Of a stretch of 48,237 nucleotides of DNA, positions 19,144-29,355 are shown one piece after another. Within the stretch, counting starts at the first letter, position 1. The number at the start of each line of letters is the position of its first letter. Both the position numbers and the translations under genes were made by a program. The stretch lies in the NCBI GenBank assembly GCA_018669845.1, contig JABHSO010000044.1:1-48237 (forward strand). The letters run 5' to 3'. The notes under the pieces were generated by a model, which saw only the letters and a list, made by a program, of their open reading frames with translations, made no database searches and was not told the DNA's origin. This DNA comes from Gammaproteobacteria bacterium (lineage in GTDB: Bacteria; Pseudomonadota; Gammaproteobacteria; GCA-001735895).

Positions 19144-20181
19144 GTGAGTACAGATATTTTAAGCCAGGATGAAGTTGATGCCCTGCTACACGGGGTCGAT
19201 GATGGTGCCGTAGATACCAATGGTGAAGAAGACTTAAATGATGGGGAAGCTCATTCATTTGATTTTAATAATCAGGAGCGCATCGTACGGGGGCGTTTAC
19301 CTACCCTTGAAATGATTAATGAACGTTTTTCTCGTTATTTCAGAGTGAGCTTTTTTAACATGTTAAGGAAAACACCTGAGATATCGGTCAACGGTATTCA
19401 GATGATTAAATTTTCGGAATATATTCATACGTTATTTGTGCCGACCAGTTTGAGTTTGATCAAAATGGCTCCTTTGCGAGGTACAGGCATGATCATGCTT
19501 GACCCCAAGCTGGTGTTTATTATTGTTGATAATTTTTTTGGTGGCGATGGCAGTATTCATGCCAAAATTGAAGGACGTGAATTTACCCATACGGAACTTC
19601 GTGTTATCGAAAAAGTAGTGCATATGTGTTTTGACGAAATGGTTAAGGCATGGAAACCGATTATGGACGTTGAATTTACTTATCATAATCATGAAGTTAA
19701 CCCGCATTTAGCCAATATTGTCAGTCCTTCCGAAGTTATTGTTGTATCCAGTTTTCATATCGAACTGGAAGGTGGGGGAGGCGATATCCACGTGGTATTA
19801 CCTTACTCGATGATTGAACCCATACGATCAATTCTTGATGCTGGTGTGCAAAGTGACATGAGCGATACCGATGATCGCTGGGGTGTTTTACTGAAAGAAG
19901 AGTTGATGCATGCAAAGGTAGACCTTACCGGACTGTTTGCAGAAAAAGAGCTTAAAGTATCTGACCTGATTAATTTACAGGCTGGCGATATTATTCCAAT
20001 CGAAATGCCCGAGCAGGTCACCTTAATGGCCGATGATATGCCAATTATGAGAGGACAGTATGGTGAACATACCGGGAATGTAGCGATTAAAGTTGAAAAT
20101 ATCATGGAGTTGATTGAAAAAGTTGAGTCCAATGCAAATCACTTAAATATCCAGAAAACTGATGATACACATGCTGAATAA
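19144..20181 (+). CDS. fliM: Flagellar motor switch protein FliM
   Basis: FliM forms the middle of the C ring and receives phospho-CheY. It has 345 residues and starts at GTG (19144). The first residues, MSTDILSQDEVDALLHG, are the canonical CheY-binding peptide, so the GTG start is secure. The CheC-like middle domain (about 45-235) and the C-terminal SpoA domain (about 255-330) follow, with a short polar tail. The gap to fliN is 38 bases. The N-terminal peptide is strikingly similar to three repeats in the linker of CheA at 30816-32939. Confidence 0.97.
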   Translation: MSTDILSQDEVDALLHGVDDGAVDTNGEEDLNDGEAHSFDFNNQERIVRGRLPTLEMINERFSRYFRVSFFNMLRKTPEISVNGIQMIKFSEYIHTLFVPTSLSLIKMAPLRGTGMIMLDPKLVFIIVDNFFGGDGSIHAKIEGREFTHTELRVIEKVVHMCFDEMVKAWKPIMDVEFTYHNHEVNPHLANIVSPSEVIVVSSFHIELEGGGGDIHVVLPYSMIEPIRSILDAGVQSDMSDTDDRWGVLLKEELMHAKVDLTGLFAEKELKVSDLINLQAGDIIPIEMPEQVTLMADDMPIMRGQYGEHTGNVAIKVENIMELIEKVESNANHLNIQKTDDTHAE

Positions 20182-20219
20182 AATGTTTAAAAATATCCAG
20201 AACGACCAGGAGTACAGCT

Positions 20220-20639
20220 ATGAATGATGAGACAGATGATCCGGTAGACCAACAGGCTATGGCTGATGAGTGGGCTGCTGCAATGGAAGAACAGACCGAT
20301 GCAGCCGGTGGCATGGCTGATGAGGTCGAAAAAGTTGAGGCAACTTCTTTGCAGGAGTCTCAGAGCTATGTTCAGGGTGATGTCAATCTTGATGTTGTGC
20401 TCGATATTCCAGTCACTATTGCGATGGAAATTGGCAGAACAAAAATTAGTATTCGGAATTTACTGCAGCTTAATCAGGGCTCGGTGGTTGAACTGGATCG
20501 ACTGGCCGGTGAACCGATGGATGTACTGGTGAATGGAACACTTGTTGCACACGGCGAAGTCGTTGTGGTGAATGAAAAATTTGGTATTCGCCTGACGGAT
20601 GTCATTAGTCCGGCTGAACGCATCAAAAATCTGAAATAA
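20220..20639 (+). CDS. fliN: Flagellar motor switch protein FliN
   Basis: FliN builds the base of the C ring and docks FliH/FliI. It has 139 residues: an acidic Ala/Glu-rich N-terminal extension (1-55) and a C-terminal SpoA domain (LDVVLDIPVTIAMEIGRTKI, then the core ending ERIKNLK). An AGGAG ribosome site precedes the ATG by 8 bases. fliO follows after 6 bases. Confidence 0.96.
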   Translation: MNDETDDPVDQQAMADEWAAAMEEQTDAAGGMADEVEKVEATSLQESQSYVQGDVNLDVVLDIPVTIAMEIGRTKISIRNLLQLNQGSVVELDRLAGEPMDVLVNGTLVAHGEVVVVNEKFGIRLTDVISPAERIKNLK

Positions 20640-20645
20640 TCCGTA

Positions 20646-21107
20646 ATGAAACTTCTGCTGACCCTGTTGTTACCAATATTACTTCAGCTATTTTCTGGGC
20701 AGTTGATAGCTGCCGAAATTAGTTCGCAAATTCCAGCTGTAGATCCTGTTTCTTCTTCCTATTTAATAAAGTTGAGCGTTTCGTTAGTTTTTATTCTGCT
20801 GCTCATTTTTGGACTGGCCTGGATGATGAAAAAAATGCAACTAACACAGCATTCTCAAAATGGATTAATAAAAATTGTCTCTGCAATATCTGTTGGTCAA
20901 CGTGATCGTATTGCTTTGATTCAGGTCGGTGATGAACAGGTATTAGTGGGTTTGACGCCTGGCCGAATAGAAAAATTACATACTCTAAAATCTGCTCTAA
21001 AGACTGATGTGAAGGAAGTTGATAATCAGTCATTCGGAGATAAATTTAATCAACTGCTGAATCGTGATAATCAAAGTAGTAAACGAGTGAATAGTAATGT
21101 CGATTAA
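20646..21107 (+). CDS. fliO: Flagellar biosynthesis protein FliO
   Basis: FliO is an inner-membrane assembly factor for the FliPQR export gate. This copy has 153 residues with an N-terminal hydrophobic segment (1-23) that looks like a signal peptide or first TM, a second TM at about 42-62 followed by MMKKMQL, and a small cytoplasmic beta domain ([20 protein letters not shown]) typical of FliO. Identity rests on position between fliN and fliP as well as on this domain. It overlaps fliP by 11 bases. Confidence 0.92.
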   Translation: MKLLLTLLLPILLQLFSGQLIAAEISSQIPAVDPVSSSYLIKLSVSLVFILLLIFGLAWMMKKMQLTQHSQNGLIKIVSAISVGQRDRIALIQVGDEQVLVGLTPGRIEKLHTLKSALKTDVKEVDNQSFGDKFNQLLNRDNQSSKRVNSNVD

Positions 21108-21861
21108 CAGAAAATATTTTCTGCTTCTACTATTTCCTTTTTTACTTATTCTCGGGTTTTCAGTAGAAGCACAAACACCGGGTATTCCTGCATTAAATGT
21201 AGTAGGTGGCGCTGCAGATGGCCAGTCTTACAGTGTAACACTGGAAATACTGGCATTGATGACAGTGTTAACACTGTTGCCAGCGGTTTTACTGATGATG
21301 ACATCCTTTACCAGGATAATCATCGTGCTGGGCATTTTACGCCAGGCGATGGGTACACAGTCAACACCTTCTAATCAGGTGCTTTTAGGACTGGCTTTGT
21401 TCCTCAGTCTTTTCATCATGACACCGGTTTTAGAACAGGTTAACGATGATGCCATCCAACCTTACCTACAGGAACAGATGAGTGCATTTGAAGCGTTGCA
21501 GGTGGCTACGGTACCTTTTAAAACTTTTATGCTGGCTCAAACACGGGAAACAGACATTCAAATGTTTGCCGACATAGCCGGTGTTGAATCTATTGCTTCA
21601 CCCGAAGAAACGCCATTACGGCTGTTAATGCCTGCTTTTGTCACCAGTGAATTGAAAACGGCTTTCCAGATAGGTTTTCTGATTTTTATTCCTTTTGTCA
21701 TTATCGATCTGGTGGTTGCCAGCGTATTGATGTCTATGGGTATGATGATGTTATCCCCGCTGATTATTTCCCTGCCTTTTAAACTTATGTTATTTGTATT
21801 AGTCGATGGCTGGGCTTTGATTATGGGAACGCTCGCATCAAGTTTTCTGGTTAACGGATGA
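21097..21861 (+). CDS. fliP: Flagellar export gate protein FliP
   Basis: FliP is the main subunit of the FliP5Q4R1 export gate. It has 254 residues with an N-terminal cleavable signal sequence (about 1-25), then four TM segments. The conserved [20 protein letters not shown] block and the C-terminal [20 protein letters not shown] block are both present. The start lies within the end of fliO (11-base overlap). fliQ follows after 4 bases. Confidence 0.98.
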   Translation: MSINRKYFLLLLFPFLLILGFSVEAQTPGIPALNVVGGAADGQSYSVTLEILALMTVLTLLPAVLLMMTSFTRIIIVLGILRQAMGTQSTPSNQVLLGLALFLSLFIMTPVLEQVNDDAIQPYLQEQMSAFEALQVATVPFKTFMLAQTRETDIQMFADIAGVESIASPEETPLRLLMPAFVTSELKTAFQIGFLIFIPFVIIDLVVASVLMSMGMMMLSPLIISLPFKLMLFVLVDGWALIMGTLASSFLVNG

Positions 21862-21865
21862 TGTC

Positions 21866-22135
21866 ATGAATGCTGACAGTGTCATTGATCTCTCCCAGCA
21901 GGCTTTATATGTGATTGTAATGCTGGCAGCGCCCATGCTGATTTCTGCATTGGCGATAGGTTTATTGATTGGTATGTTTCAGGCGGCTACTTCGATCAAT
22001 GAAATGACGCTGAGTTTTATTCCTAAATTACTTGTACTGGTTATTGCAATTATGATCGCTGGTCCCTGGATGCTTCAATTGATATTAAATTTCACCCGGA
22101 ATTTGTATCTGAGTATCCCCGGGTTAATAGGTTGA
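21866..22135 (+). CDS. fliQ: Flagellar export gate protein FliQ
   Basis: FliQ is the 89-residue, two-TM subunit of the export gate. The helices are at about 15-38 and 52-74, with the conserved GLLIGMFQAATSINEMTLSF loop between them. Its length is exactly in the family range. It lies 6 bases before fliR. Confidence 0.97.
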   Translation: MNADSVIDLSQQALYVIVMLAAPMLISALAIGLLIGMFQAATSINEMTLSFIPKLLVLVIAIMIAGPWMLQLILNFTRNLYLSIPGLIG

Positions 22136-22141
22136 ACTGCA

Positions 22142-22918
22142 ATGATGGAAGTAAGCGCAGCTGAAGCCACTGCCTTTGTCGGCAGTTTAATGTGGCCCTT
22201 TATGCGAATCAGCGCCATGTTAATGGCTATTCCTGTGATTGGAACGCGCATGGTTTCAGTTCGTATCAGAGTTGTTCTGGCTGCATTAATTTCATTTGTG
22301 GTGATGCCGCTAATTCCTGAAGTTCCTGCTGTTGATCCGCTATCGGTTGCAGGGCTTACTATTTCAATCCATCAAATTTTAATCGGGCTCGCCATGGGTT
22401 TTGTTTTACAGATGGTGTTGGCTGCTTTAACGATTGCGGGTGAAGTTATTTCAATGACTATGGGTCTGGGTTTTGCTTCCATGGTCGATCCGGCTAATGG
22501 GGTCAATGTTCCGATGTTGTCCCAGTTCTTCCTGATTATGGGCACGTTGATGTTTCTTGCAATGGGTGGTCATTTGATGATTATTCAACTGGTGGTGAGT
22601 AGTTTTCAAAGCTTGCCTGTTACAGGTGAGGGAATACCGCGAGAAAGTTTCTGGGTCATTATTAAGTTCGCCAGTCAAATGTTTATCGGTGCTGCCTGGG
22701 TTGCTTTGCCCGCGATGATTTCTATTTTAACAATTACTCTGGCAATGGGTGTCATGACCAGGGCAGCCCCTCAGTTGAATATTTTTTCGGTGGGTTTTCC
22801 GGTCACCATGTTAGTTGGTTTTATTATTCTGATGCTGGTGATGCCCAGTATTTTACCTCGCTTTAATCAGATATTACTGCAGGGAATGCAGGCCAGCCAG
22901 AAAATTGGAGGTCTGTAA
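22142..22918 (+). CDS. fliR: Flagellar export gate protein FliR
   Basis: FliR is the single-copy gate subunit that closes the FliPQR helical assembly. It has 258 residues (257 if the second of two tandem ATGs is used) and about six hydrophobic segments. The conserved GEVISMTMGLGFASMVDPAN stretch is near the middle. The stop codon shares its last base with the flhB ATG (TAATG), indicating coupled translation. Confidence 0.97.
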   Translation: MMEVSAAEATAFVGSLMWPFMRISAMLMAIPVIGTRMVSVRIRVVLAALISFVVMPLIPEVPAVDPLSVAGLTISIHQILIGLAMGFVLQMVLAALTIAGEVISMTMGLGFASMVDPANGVNVPMLSQFFLIMGTLMFLAMGGHLMIIQLVVSSFQSLPVTGEGIPRESFWVIIKFASQMFIGAAWVALPAMISILTITLAMGVMTRAAPQLNIFSVGFPVTMLVGFIILMLVMPSILPRFNQILLQGMQASQKIGGL

Positions 22919-24045
22919 TGGCTGAAAATGATAGCAGTCAGGATAAAACCGAAGAACCTACCGCGAAAAAACTCAGGGAGGCGAAACAGAAAGGGCAGGT
23001 ACCTCGATCAAAAGAATTGAACAGTATGTCCATTATGTTCCTTGGCTCCCTGGCTCTATTGTCTTTAGGGCCTTTTATTATTTCTCATTTGACTGAAATG
23101 ATGACTAAAGGATTTACTCTGACTCGATCAGAAATAATGAATCCCTATCAGCTTATTGCTAGTTTTGAATCAGCTCTTGAAATTGCTCTATTGGGCATTT
23201 TACCTTTTCTTGTATTAATGACCGTGGTTGCTCTAAGTACTCCCTTAATGCTTGGTGGATGGGCATTTAGTGTTGACGCAATGTCTTTTAAAACAGATAA
23301 ATTAAATCCATGGACTGGACTGAAACGTATTTTTTCATCTAAAGGATTGATGGAACTGGTAAAAGCATTAGCTAAATTTTTTGTGGTGGCTTCAGTGGCG
23401 ATTACTTTTATGTGGGCTAAGTCAGATGAATTCCTGGGGCTTGGTTTTGAATCATTTTTTCCCGGATTAACGCATGCAGGCTGGTTACTGGCGTATGGCT
23501 TCATGGTGATGTCATCGTCTTTAATTTTAATTGCAGCGATTGATGTGCCTTTTCAGTTATGGGACCACAGTCAAAAGCTAAAAATGACGTTACAGGAAGT
23601 TCGAGATGAAATGAAAGAAACAGAAGGGCGCCCAGAAGTAAAATCTAAAGTTCGAGCACTGCAACAGGAGATGGCACAACGTCGTATGATGGAGGATGTG
23701 CCGACAGCAGATGTCATCATAACAAACCCGACTCACTTTGCTGTTGCATTGAAATATAACCCGGACAATATGGCGGTGCCGGTGATTGTAGCCATGGGGC
23801 AGGACCATATGGCATTCAGAATCAGGGAAGTTGGTGGCGAAGCAGGGGTGGAAATTTTTGAAGCTCCACCTCTCGCGAGAGCACTATTTGCACATGGCAA
23901 AATTGGCCAGGAAATTCCCTCACAATTATTTTATGCCGTGGCTCAGGTTCTGGCATTTATTTTTCAGTTACGTCAGGCGAAGAAGGAAGGGCTGGATATT
24001 CCAGACCGACCTGATCCTTATGTACCTACAGATGAAAAGATATAA
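22918..24045 (+). CDS. flhB: Flagellar export specificity switch protein FlhB
   Basis: FlhB is the membrane protein whose cytoplasmic domain cleaves itself and, with FliK, switches export from rod/hook to filament substrates. It has 375 residues: a charged N-terminal segment (KTEEPTAKKLREAKQKGQVP), four TM segments up to about 210, and the cytoplasmic domain. The autocleavage site NPTH is intact at 270-273. A separate cleavage-site-less paralogue of its C-terminal part lies at 35306-35599. flhA starts 18 bases after the stop. Confidence 0.98.
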   Translation: MAENDSSQDKTEEPTAKKLREAKQKGQVPRSKELNSMSIMFLGSLALLSLGPFIISHLTEMMTKGFTLTRSEIMNPYQLIASFESALEIALLGILPFLVLMTVVALSTPLMLGGWAFSVDAMSFKTDKLNPWTGLKRIFSSKGLMELVKALAKFFVVASVAITFMWAKSDEFLGLGFESFFPGLTHAGWLLAYGFMVMSSSLILIAAIDVPFQLWDHSQKLKMTLQEVRDEMKETEGRPEVKSKVRALQQEMAQRRMMEDVPTADVIITNPTHFAVALKYNPDNMAVPVIVAMGQDHMAFRIREVGGEAGVEIFEAPPLARALFAHGKIGQEIPSQLFYAVAQVLAFIFQLRQAKKEGLDIPDRPDPYVPTDEKI

Positions 24046-24063
24046 ATTGAGAATATATACATC

Positions 24064-26172
24064 ATGAATACATCATCAATTTTTCAAAGTGTGCGGGGTT
24101 TTAGCACACGGGGACTGGGTGCTCCATTTGTTGTCATCCTGATGCTGGGCATGGTTATTTTACCCCTGCCTCCGATAGCTCTGGACATGCTGTTTACCTT
24201 CAATATTGCCTTTGCACTGATCGTGGTACTGGTTTCTGTGTATGCACTCAGACCACTGGATTTTACCGTGTTTCCGACCATTATTCTGGTTGCAACCCTG
24301 TTACGACTGGCATTGAATATTGCTTCAACCCGTGTGGTACTGCTGGAAGGGCATACCGGTACTGCGGCGGCAGGAAAGGTTATCGAAGCCTTTGGTGATT
24401 TTGTAATTGGTGGAAACTATGCAGTAGGTCTGGTTGTGTTTGGTATTCTGGTTATTATCAATTTCGTGGTAGTAACCAAAGGTGCTGGCCGAGTGTCTGA
24501 AGTCAGTGCGAGATTTACTCTGGATGCCATGCCTGGTAAGCAAATGGCAATTGATGCAGATTTAAATGCAGGATTATGTACTCAGGAGGAAGCCAGGCAA
24601 AGACGTGTAGAAGTTGCTCAGGAAGCTGATTTTTATGGCTCGATGGATGGAGCCAGTAAGTTTGTTCGTGGTGATGCAGTAGCCGGTATTCTGATTTTAT
24701 TTATCAATATTATTGGTGGGCTTTCGATTGGTATTTTACAGCATGATATGGCTGCCTCCGCTGCTATGGAAAACTATACCCTGTTAACCATTGGTGATGG
24801 ACTGGTTGCTCAAATTCCTTCTCTGGTTTTATCCACCGCGACAGCAATTATTGTTACACGGGTATCGGCATCTCAGGAAATGAGTTCGCTGGTATTCAGT
24901 CAAATGTTTGAAGATCCTCGTGCACTGGTGGTTGCTGCCGTGATCTTAACCATTCTGGGTATTATTCCAGGTATGCCAAATTTTGCTTTTCTAACCATTG
25001 CATTTATCTCTGCTGGTCTGGCTTATAGCATCCATAGAAAACAACAGTTTAAGGAAGTAGAGGTTGAATCGGTTCAGGAAGTTGAAGTTAAACCCGAACA
25101 GAAAGAATTAAGCTGGGATGATGTAAAAACCGTTGACCTGATTGGTCTTGAAGTAGGCTATGGGTTGATTCCTCTGGTGGATGCCCGTCAGGGTGGTGAA
25201 CTGATGACACGTATTAAAGGGGTGCGTAAAAAGCTTTCACAGGAACTCGGCTTTTTAATTCAGTCTGTGCATATTCGGGATAACCTGGACTTGTCACCTA
25301 ACAGTTACCGTTTAAGTTTACTCGGTGTTCCGATGGGTGAGGCAGATGTAATGACAGGCAAAGACCTGGCGATTAATCCAGGTACCGTTTATGGTTCGCT
25401 TGAAGGTTTGCTGACAAAAGACCCCGCTTTTGGACTGGAAGCCATCTGGATAGACCCTGTATTGAGAGATCATGCTCAGACATTGGGTTATACCGTGGTA
25501 GACACCTCTACGGTTATTGCCACGCACCTGAGTCAAATGCTGCAGGATAATGCGCATGAATTAATCGGTCATGAAGAAGTCCAGGAGTTGATGGATGTGT
25601 TGAAGCGAACTTCTCCAAAGTTGGTAGAAAACCTGACCCCCAAACCGCTTTCATTAAGCATTATCGCCAAGGTTTTACAGAACCTGTTGCAGGAGCAGGT
25701 TTCCATACGAGACTTGCGTAGCATCGCCGAAACATTGGCAGATCATGGAATACAGAGTCAAGATGCCGGCATGTTAACGGCAGTTACTCGTGTCTCTCTG
25801 GGGCGTCAAATTGTGCAAAGTATCTTCGGAATGGCATCAGAGCTATCTGTCATGACTTTACATCCTTCTTTGGAACAGATATTGCAACAAACAGTTCAGG
25901 GAGCAGATGGAAAGGTCATGGCTTTTGAGCCGGGACTAGCCCAGATGATGCATAACTCGCTCAAGGAAAGCACGCAAAACCAGTTATCAAAAGGGCAACC
26001 TGCTGTATTACTGGTGTCGCAAAATCTGAGGGCATTCCTGTCACGCATGGTAAGACATGGCATTCAGGGCTTGCATGTATTGAGTTATGAAGAGATCCCT
26101 GAAGATAAACAGATTAAGGTCATCGCGAGTGTTGGTAACCCTGCACCGGTAGACCAACAGGTAACGACCTAA
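24064..26172 (+). CDS. flhA: Flagellar export protein FlhA
   Basis: FlhA is the large export-gate protein that binds chaperone-substrate complexes. It has 702 residues, with about eight TM segments in the first 320 residues. The FHIPEP-family signature region (about 144-208, including RRVEVAQEADFYGSMDGASK) is in the cytoplasmic loop. The cytoplasmic domain of about 370 residues follows. Its linker (about 330-350, EVEVESVQEVEVKPEQKE) is unusually Glu/Val-rich. flhF follows after 38 bases. Confidence 0.98.
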   Translation: MNTSSIFQSVRGFSTRGLGAPFVVILMLGMVILPLPPIALDMLFTFNIAFALIVVLVSVYALRPLDFTVFPTIILVATLLRLALNIASTRVVLLEGHTGTAAAGKVIEAFGDFVIGGNYAVGLVVFGILVIINFVVVTKGAGRVSEVSARFTLDAMPGKQMAIDADLNAGLCTQEEARQRRVEVAQEADFYGSMDGASKFVRGDAVAGILILFINIIGGLSIGILQHDMAASAAMENYTLLTIGDGLVAQIPSLVLSTATAIIVTRVSASQEMSSLVFSQMFEDPRALVVAAVILTILGIIPGMPNFAFLTIAFISAGLAYSIHRKQQFKEVEVESVQEVEVKPEQKELSWDDVKTVDLIGLEVGYGLIPLVDARQGGELMTRIKGVRKKLSQELGFLIQSVHIRDNLDLSPNSYRLSLLGVPMGEADVMTGKDLAINPGTVYGSLEGLLTKDPAFGLEAIWIDPVLRDHAQTLGYTVVDTSTVIATHLSQMLQDNAHELIGHEEVQELMDVLKRTSPKLVENLTPKPLSLSIIAKVLQNLLQEQVSIRDLRSIAETLADHGIQSQDAGMLTAVTRVSLGRQIVQSIFGMASELSVMTLHPSLEQILQQTVQGADGKVMAFEPGLAQMMHNSLKESTQNQLSKGQPAVLLVSQNLRAFLSRMVRHGIQGLHVLSYEEIPEDKQIKVIASVGNPAPVDQQVTT

Positions 26173-26210
26173 ACTAATTGAATACTTAGAATTTAAAGTC
26201 AGGTATCAGA

Positions 26211-27755
26211 ATGAGAATAAAACGAACTTATGCAGCCACAATGCGTGAAGCACTGGCTCAGGTAAAACAGGAGCAGGGCCCTGATGCCGTTATTTTAGGC
26301 AATAAAAAAGTGCCGGGTGGTGTTGAAATATTATCTGCCATCGATTTTGATCATCAGAGTGTTGATGCTTACTCTGGAGTACCTGCTACTGCTGTGTCTA
26401 GTCCCGTTACTGCCCCTCAATATGAAACGGCTGAACCGAGTTTAAGCAGTGCTGGTCTGGATATTAAAACGGTACCTGATTTTCTTTTTGATCAAACTAA
26501 TGAAGAACGCAAAGAGCCTGTACTGGGAATGCAATCGGTAAAATCAATACCCGTTGCAAAACCTGCTGAAATTAAAAAAGCCAGTAAACTACCAGCTCCA
26601 GCCTTGAAAAAAAGAGCAACTCCTCACCTGAAAAAAGCACCTCCTGTCGCTGAAGTTAAACAGGAAGAAACAACAATTCGTAGAAAAATGTTGCCGGTAG
26701 AAGAAGAAGCGAAAATTCGTCTGGCTGAAAGTGAAAGACAAAAGGTAGCCAAAGCTGGTCAGGCCTTTGAACCACCCAAACAATTTAGCCAGCCAGCTAG
26801 CTCTTATAGTCAAAACCCCGTAATAGACGAAGTAAAGGATGAACTAAAAAATTTACGGGATTTAATGCAAAGTCAGTTAAGTGTACTAGACTGGGATCGT
26901 TATAGTGATTTACATCCGGTAAGAACGGTATTGTTAAACTTGATGACAGAGCTGGGGCTTGGAACCGATATTTGTGAAATGATATTCAAACAGCTTGGAA
27001 ATATGAATGAAGATCCTCATAAAGTGTGGCAGCAGGCTTTGGGCACACTGGCGAAATCAATACCTATTTCTAATGCAGATATTCTGGAAAAAGGTGGTCG
27101 CATAGCTTTAGTGGGTTCGACCGGGGTTGGAAAAACGACAACTATTGCAAAACTGGCGGCACGTTTTTCTCACACTCATGGTAAACATTCGGTGGCGATG
27201 GTTACGACGGATAATTTTCGAATAGGAGCCCATGAGCAACTACAGCATTTTGCTCGTATGCTGGAAATTCCGTTGTTAACGGCAAATACTAGTGAAGAAT
27301 TAACGGACCGGCTTAAAATGCTATCCGATAAGATGTTAGTGCTGATCGATACGGCTGGCATGAGTCAGGCAGATGTACGTTTGTCAGAGCAATTTCACCA
27401 GTTACAGCATGGGTCACCGGAAATTAGACCTTATCTGGTGATGTCTGCAAATACTCAACTGGCAGCGCTTAATGAAACCATCAAAAATTTTAGTAAGGTT
27501 AAACTGGCCGGTGGCATTGTCACCAAGCTGGATGAGTCTGCTAGCCTGGGGGGGGTCATTACCACAGCGATCAGGCATAAGCTGCCACTATCATATTGTG
27601 GAACAGGTCAACGAGTTCCTGAAGATTTACAACAGGCTAAAAATCATCGCCTGGTGAGTAAAGCGGTGACACTGATGCAAAAATATGGAGAGCAGATCGA
27701 TAAGGAAACCATGGCATTTCGTTATAATCACATTATCAATAATCAGAGCATTTGA
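26211..27755 (+). CDS. flhF: Flagellar placement GTPase FlhF
   Basis: FlhF is an SRP-family GTPase that sets the polar site of flagellar assembly. It has 514 residues with a basic N-terminal B domain (MRIKRTYAATMREALAQVKQ), a Lys/Pro/Glu-rich variable part to about residue 200, and the NG domain. The P-loop GSTGVGKTT is at 302-310, with LIDTAGMSQ and IVTKLDESASLGG (G3 and G4 regions) downstream. It overlaps the annotation frame of flhG, but the preferred flhG ATG begins 11 bases after the flhF stop. Confidence 0.97.
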   Translation: MRIKRTYAATMREALAQVKQEQGPDAVILGNKKVPGGVEILSAIDFDHQSVDAYSGVPATAVSSPVTAPQYETAEPSLSSAGLDIKTVPDFLFDQTNEERKEPVLGMQSVKSIPVAKPAEIKKASKLPAPALKKRATPHLKKAPPVAEVKQEETTIRRKMLPVEEEAKIRLAESERQKVAKAGQAFEPPKQFSQPASSYSQNPVIDEVKDELKNLRDLMQSQLSVLDWDRYSDLHPVRTVLLNLMTELGLGTDICEMIFKQLGNMNEDPHKVWQQALGTLAKSIPISNADILEKGGRIALVGSTGVGKTTTIAKLAARFSHTHGKHSVAMVTTDNFRIGAHEQLQHFARMLEIPLLTANTSEELTDRLKMLSDKMLVLIDTAGMSQADVRLSEQFHQLQHGSPEIRPYLVMSANTQLAALNETIKNFSKVKLAGGIVTKLDESASLGGVITTAIRHKLPLSYCGTGQRVPEDLQQAKNHRLVSKAVTLMQKYGEQIDKETMAFRYNHIINNQSI

Positions 27756-27766
27756 TAGGGAAAATT

Positions 27767-28633
27767 ATGGATCAGGCACAGGGCATCAGGCAAATGAAGA
27801 ATCAAAAACCCGTTCAGGTCGTGGCAGTCACCAGTGGTAAGGGTGGAGTAGGTAAAAGTAATATTACCGTGAATCTGGCGGTGTCTCTGGCTCAGCAGGG
27901 GCAGAATGTGTTGGTAATGGATGGAGACCTGGGGCTGGCTAACATCGATGTACTACTGGGTCTGAGCCCGGGTTATAATCTTTCCCATGTAATCAATGGA
28001 GAATGCTCTCTGGAAGATACCATCATCGATGGTCCTGAAGGCATAAAAATTATTCCGGCTTCTTCAGGTACCCGAAGTATGGCTGATCTGTCACCCGCAG
28101 AGAATGCAGGCATTATTCGAGCTTTTTCAGAATTAACTACACCGATTGACACGTTACTGATTGATACTGCGGCAGGATTATCCGAATCAGTGGTCAGCTA
28201 TATCCGTGCATCCAGAGAAGTTATTGTGGTTGTATGTGATGAACCTGCATCAATTACAGACGCCTATGCGATGATAAAAGTGATGAATCGTGACTTTGAT
28301 GTGCAACGTTTTCACATTTTAGCGAACCAGGCCCATAGCATTCAGCAAGGACGTGAGCTATATATGAAGTTATCAAGAGTTGCTGACAAGTATCTGGATG
28401 CGACTCTGGACTTTATAGGATCTATTCCTTATGACGACTATTTGAAAAAATCGGTTCAAAAACAAAAGTGTGTGATTCAAAATTACCCAAGAAGCCCGGC
28501 AGCGATGGCATTTCGCAAATTGAGCCAGAAAGTACAGAACTGGCCAGTTCCGCAGACGATGGAAGGCCACCTGGAATTCTTCATCGAGAGATTGATCAAC
28601 TACAGCAGTCAGGACGGAGGCATGAGGCAATGA
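27767..28633 (+). CDS. flhG: Flagellar number regulator FlhG (FleN), MinD/ParA-like ATPase
   Basis: FlhG limits flagellar number, stimulates FlhF GTPase and, in Pseudomonas, restrains FleQ. I start at the ATG at 27767 (288 residues), which has an AGGGA ribosome site. A TTG at 27752 would add five residues overlapping flhF. The N terminus MDQAQGIRQMK carries the DQAxxLR-type activation helix that stimulates FlhF. The deviant Walker A TSGKGGVGKSN and the MinD-type region NVLVMDGDLGLANIDVLLGL follow. The stop overlaps fliA (ATGA). Confidence 0.96.
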   Translation: MDQAQGIRQMKNQKPVQVVAVTSGKGGVGKSNITVNLAVSLAQQGQNVLVMDGDLGLANIDVLLGLSPGYNLSHVINGECSLEDTIIDGPEGIKIIPASSGTRSMADLSPAENAGIIRAFSELTTPIDTLLIDTAAGLSESVVSYIRASREVIVVVCDEPASITDAYAMIKVMNRDFDVQRFHILANQAHSIQQGRELYMKLSRVADKYLDATLDFIGSIPYDDYLKKSVQKQKCVIQNYPRSPAAMAFRKLSQKVQNWPVPQTMEGHLEFFIERLINYSSQDGGMRQ

Positions 28634-29355
28634 ATGGTCATGCCATGTATGCTGAGGTACAGGCTTACGGTGGAGATAATATCGTAGCGCGGCATGCTGT
28701 ATTGGTAAAAAGAATTGCTTTTCACCTGATTAACAGAATGCCCGACAGTGTGCAGGTCGACGATTTAATTCAGGCGGGTATGCTGGGTTTGCTAGAAGCA
28801 GCCAGTAATTATAATGCTAACCAGGGTGCCAGTTTTGAAACCTTTGCCGGTATTCGAATTCGTGGTTCGATGCTGGATGAAATTAGAAAACTGGACTGGA
28901 CGCCGCGTTCTGTTCATCGAAAATATCGGGCAGTGGGCGAGGCCATTCAAAACATTGAATTTAGAACTGGTTCTGATGCAACAGACATCGAGATAGCTAA
29001 AGAGCTAGGTGTTAGCCTGTCGGAATACCATCAAATTTTAATAGATTCAAACTCTTCACGCCTATTCAGTATGGATGCTCTGGAAGAAAAGGGTGATTAC
29101 CAGACGCCCAGTTCTACAGAAAAAACGCCTTTTGAAGCGCTCAGTGATAAAGAGTATCAACTTCAACTGGTTGAAAGTATCCGTGAGTTACCAAAAAAAG
29201 AGCAGTTAGTGATGTCTCTTTACTATGATGAAGAATTGAATTTTCGTGAAATTGGACAAGTTTTAGAGGTGAGTGAATCACGTGTTTGCCAGATTCATGC
29301 TCAGGCAGTATTAAGAATTCGATCTAAAATGAAAGATTGGAAAAAAGATGTTTGA
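28630..29355 (+). CDS. fliA: RNA polymerase sigma-28 factor FliA
   Basis: FliA directs transcription of late flagellar and chemotaxis genes. I start at the ATG at 28630, giving 241 residues (MNGHAMYAEVQAYG), the usual FliA length. It overlaps the flhG stop by 4 bases and has GGAGG 9 bases upstream. The frame stays open 54 codons further 5', but that part is the shadow of flhG. Region 2 (VDDLIQAGMLGLLEAASNYN with FETFAGIRIRGSMLDEIRKL) and region 4 (LNFREIGQVLEVSESRVCQI) are intact. A probable FliA-dependent promoter lies downstream, before cheY. Confidence 0.97.
   Translation: MNGHAMYAEVQAYGGDNIVARHAVLVKRIAFHLINRMPDSVQVDDLIQAGMLGLLEAASNYNANQGASFETFAGIRIRGSMLDEIRKLDWTPRSVHRKYRAVGEAIQNIEFRTGSDATDIEIAKELGVSLSEYHQILIDSNSSRLFSMDALEEKGDYQTPSSTEKTPFEALSDKEYQLQLVESIRELPKKEQLVMSLYYDEELNFREIGQVLEVSESRVCQIHAQAVLRIRSKMKDWKKDV

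Noticed and set aside
28468-28629. 54-codon N-terminal extension of FliA
   Set aside because: It overlaps flhG in another frame, while the ATG at 28630 gives normal FliA length, has GGAGG 9 bases upstream and makes the usual ATGA coupling with flhG.
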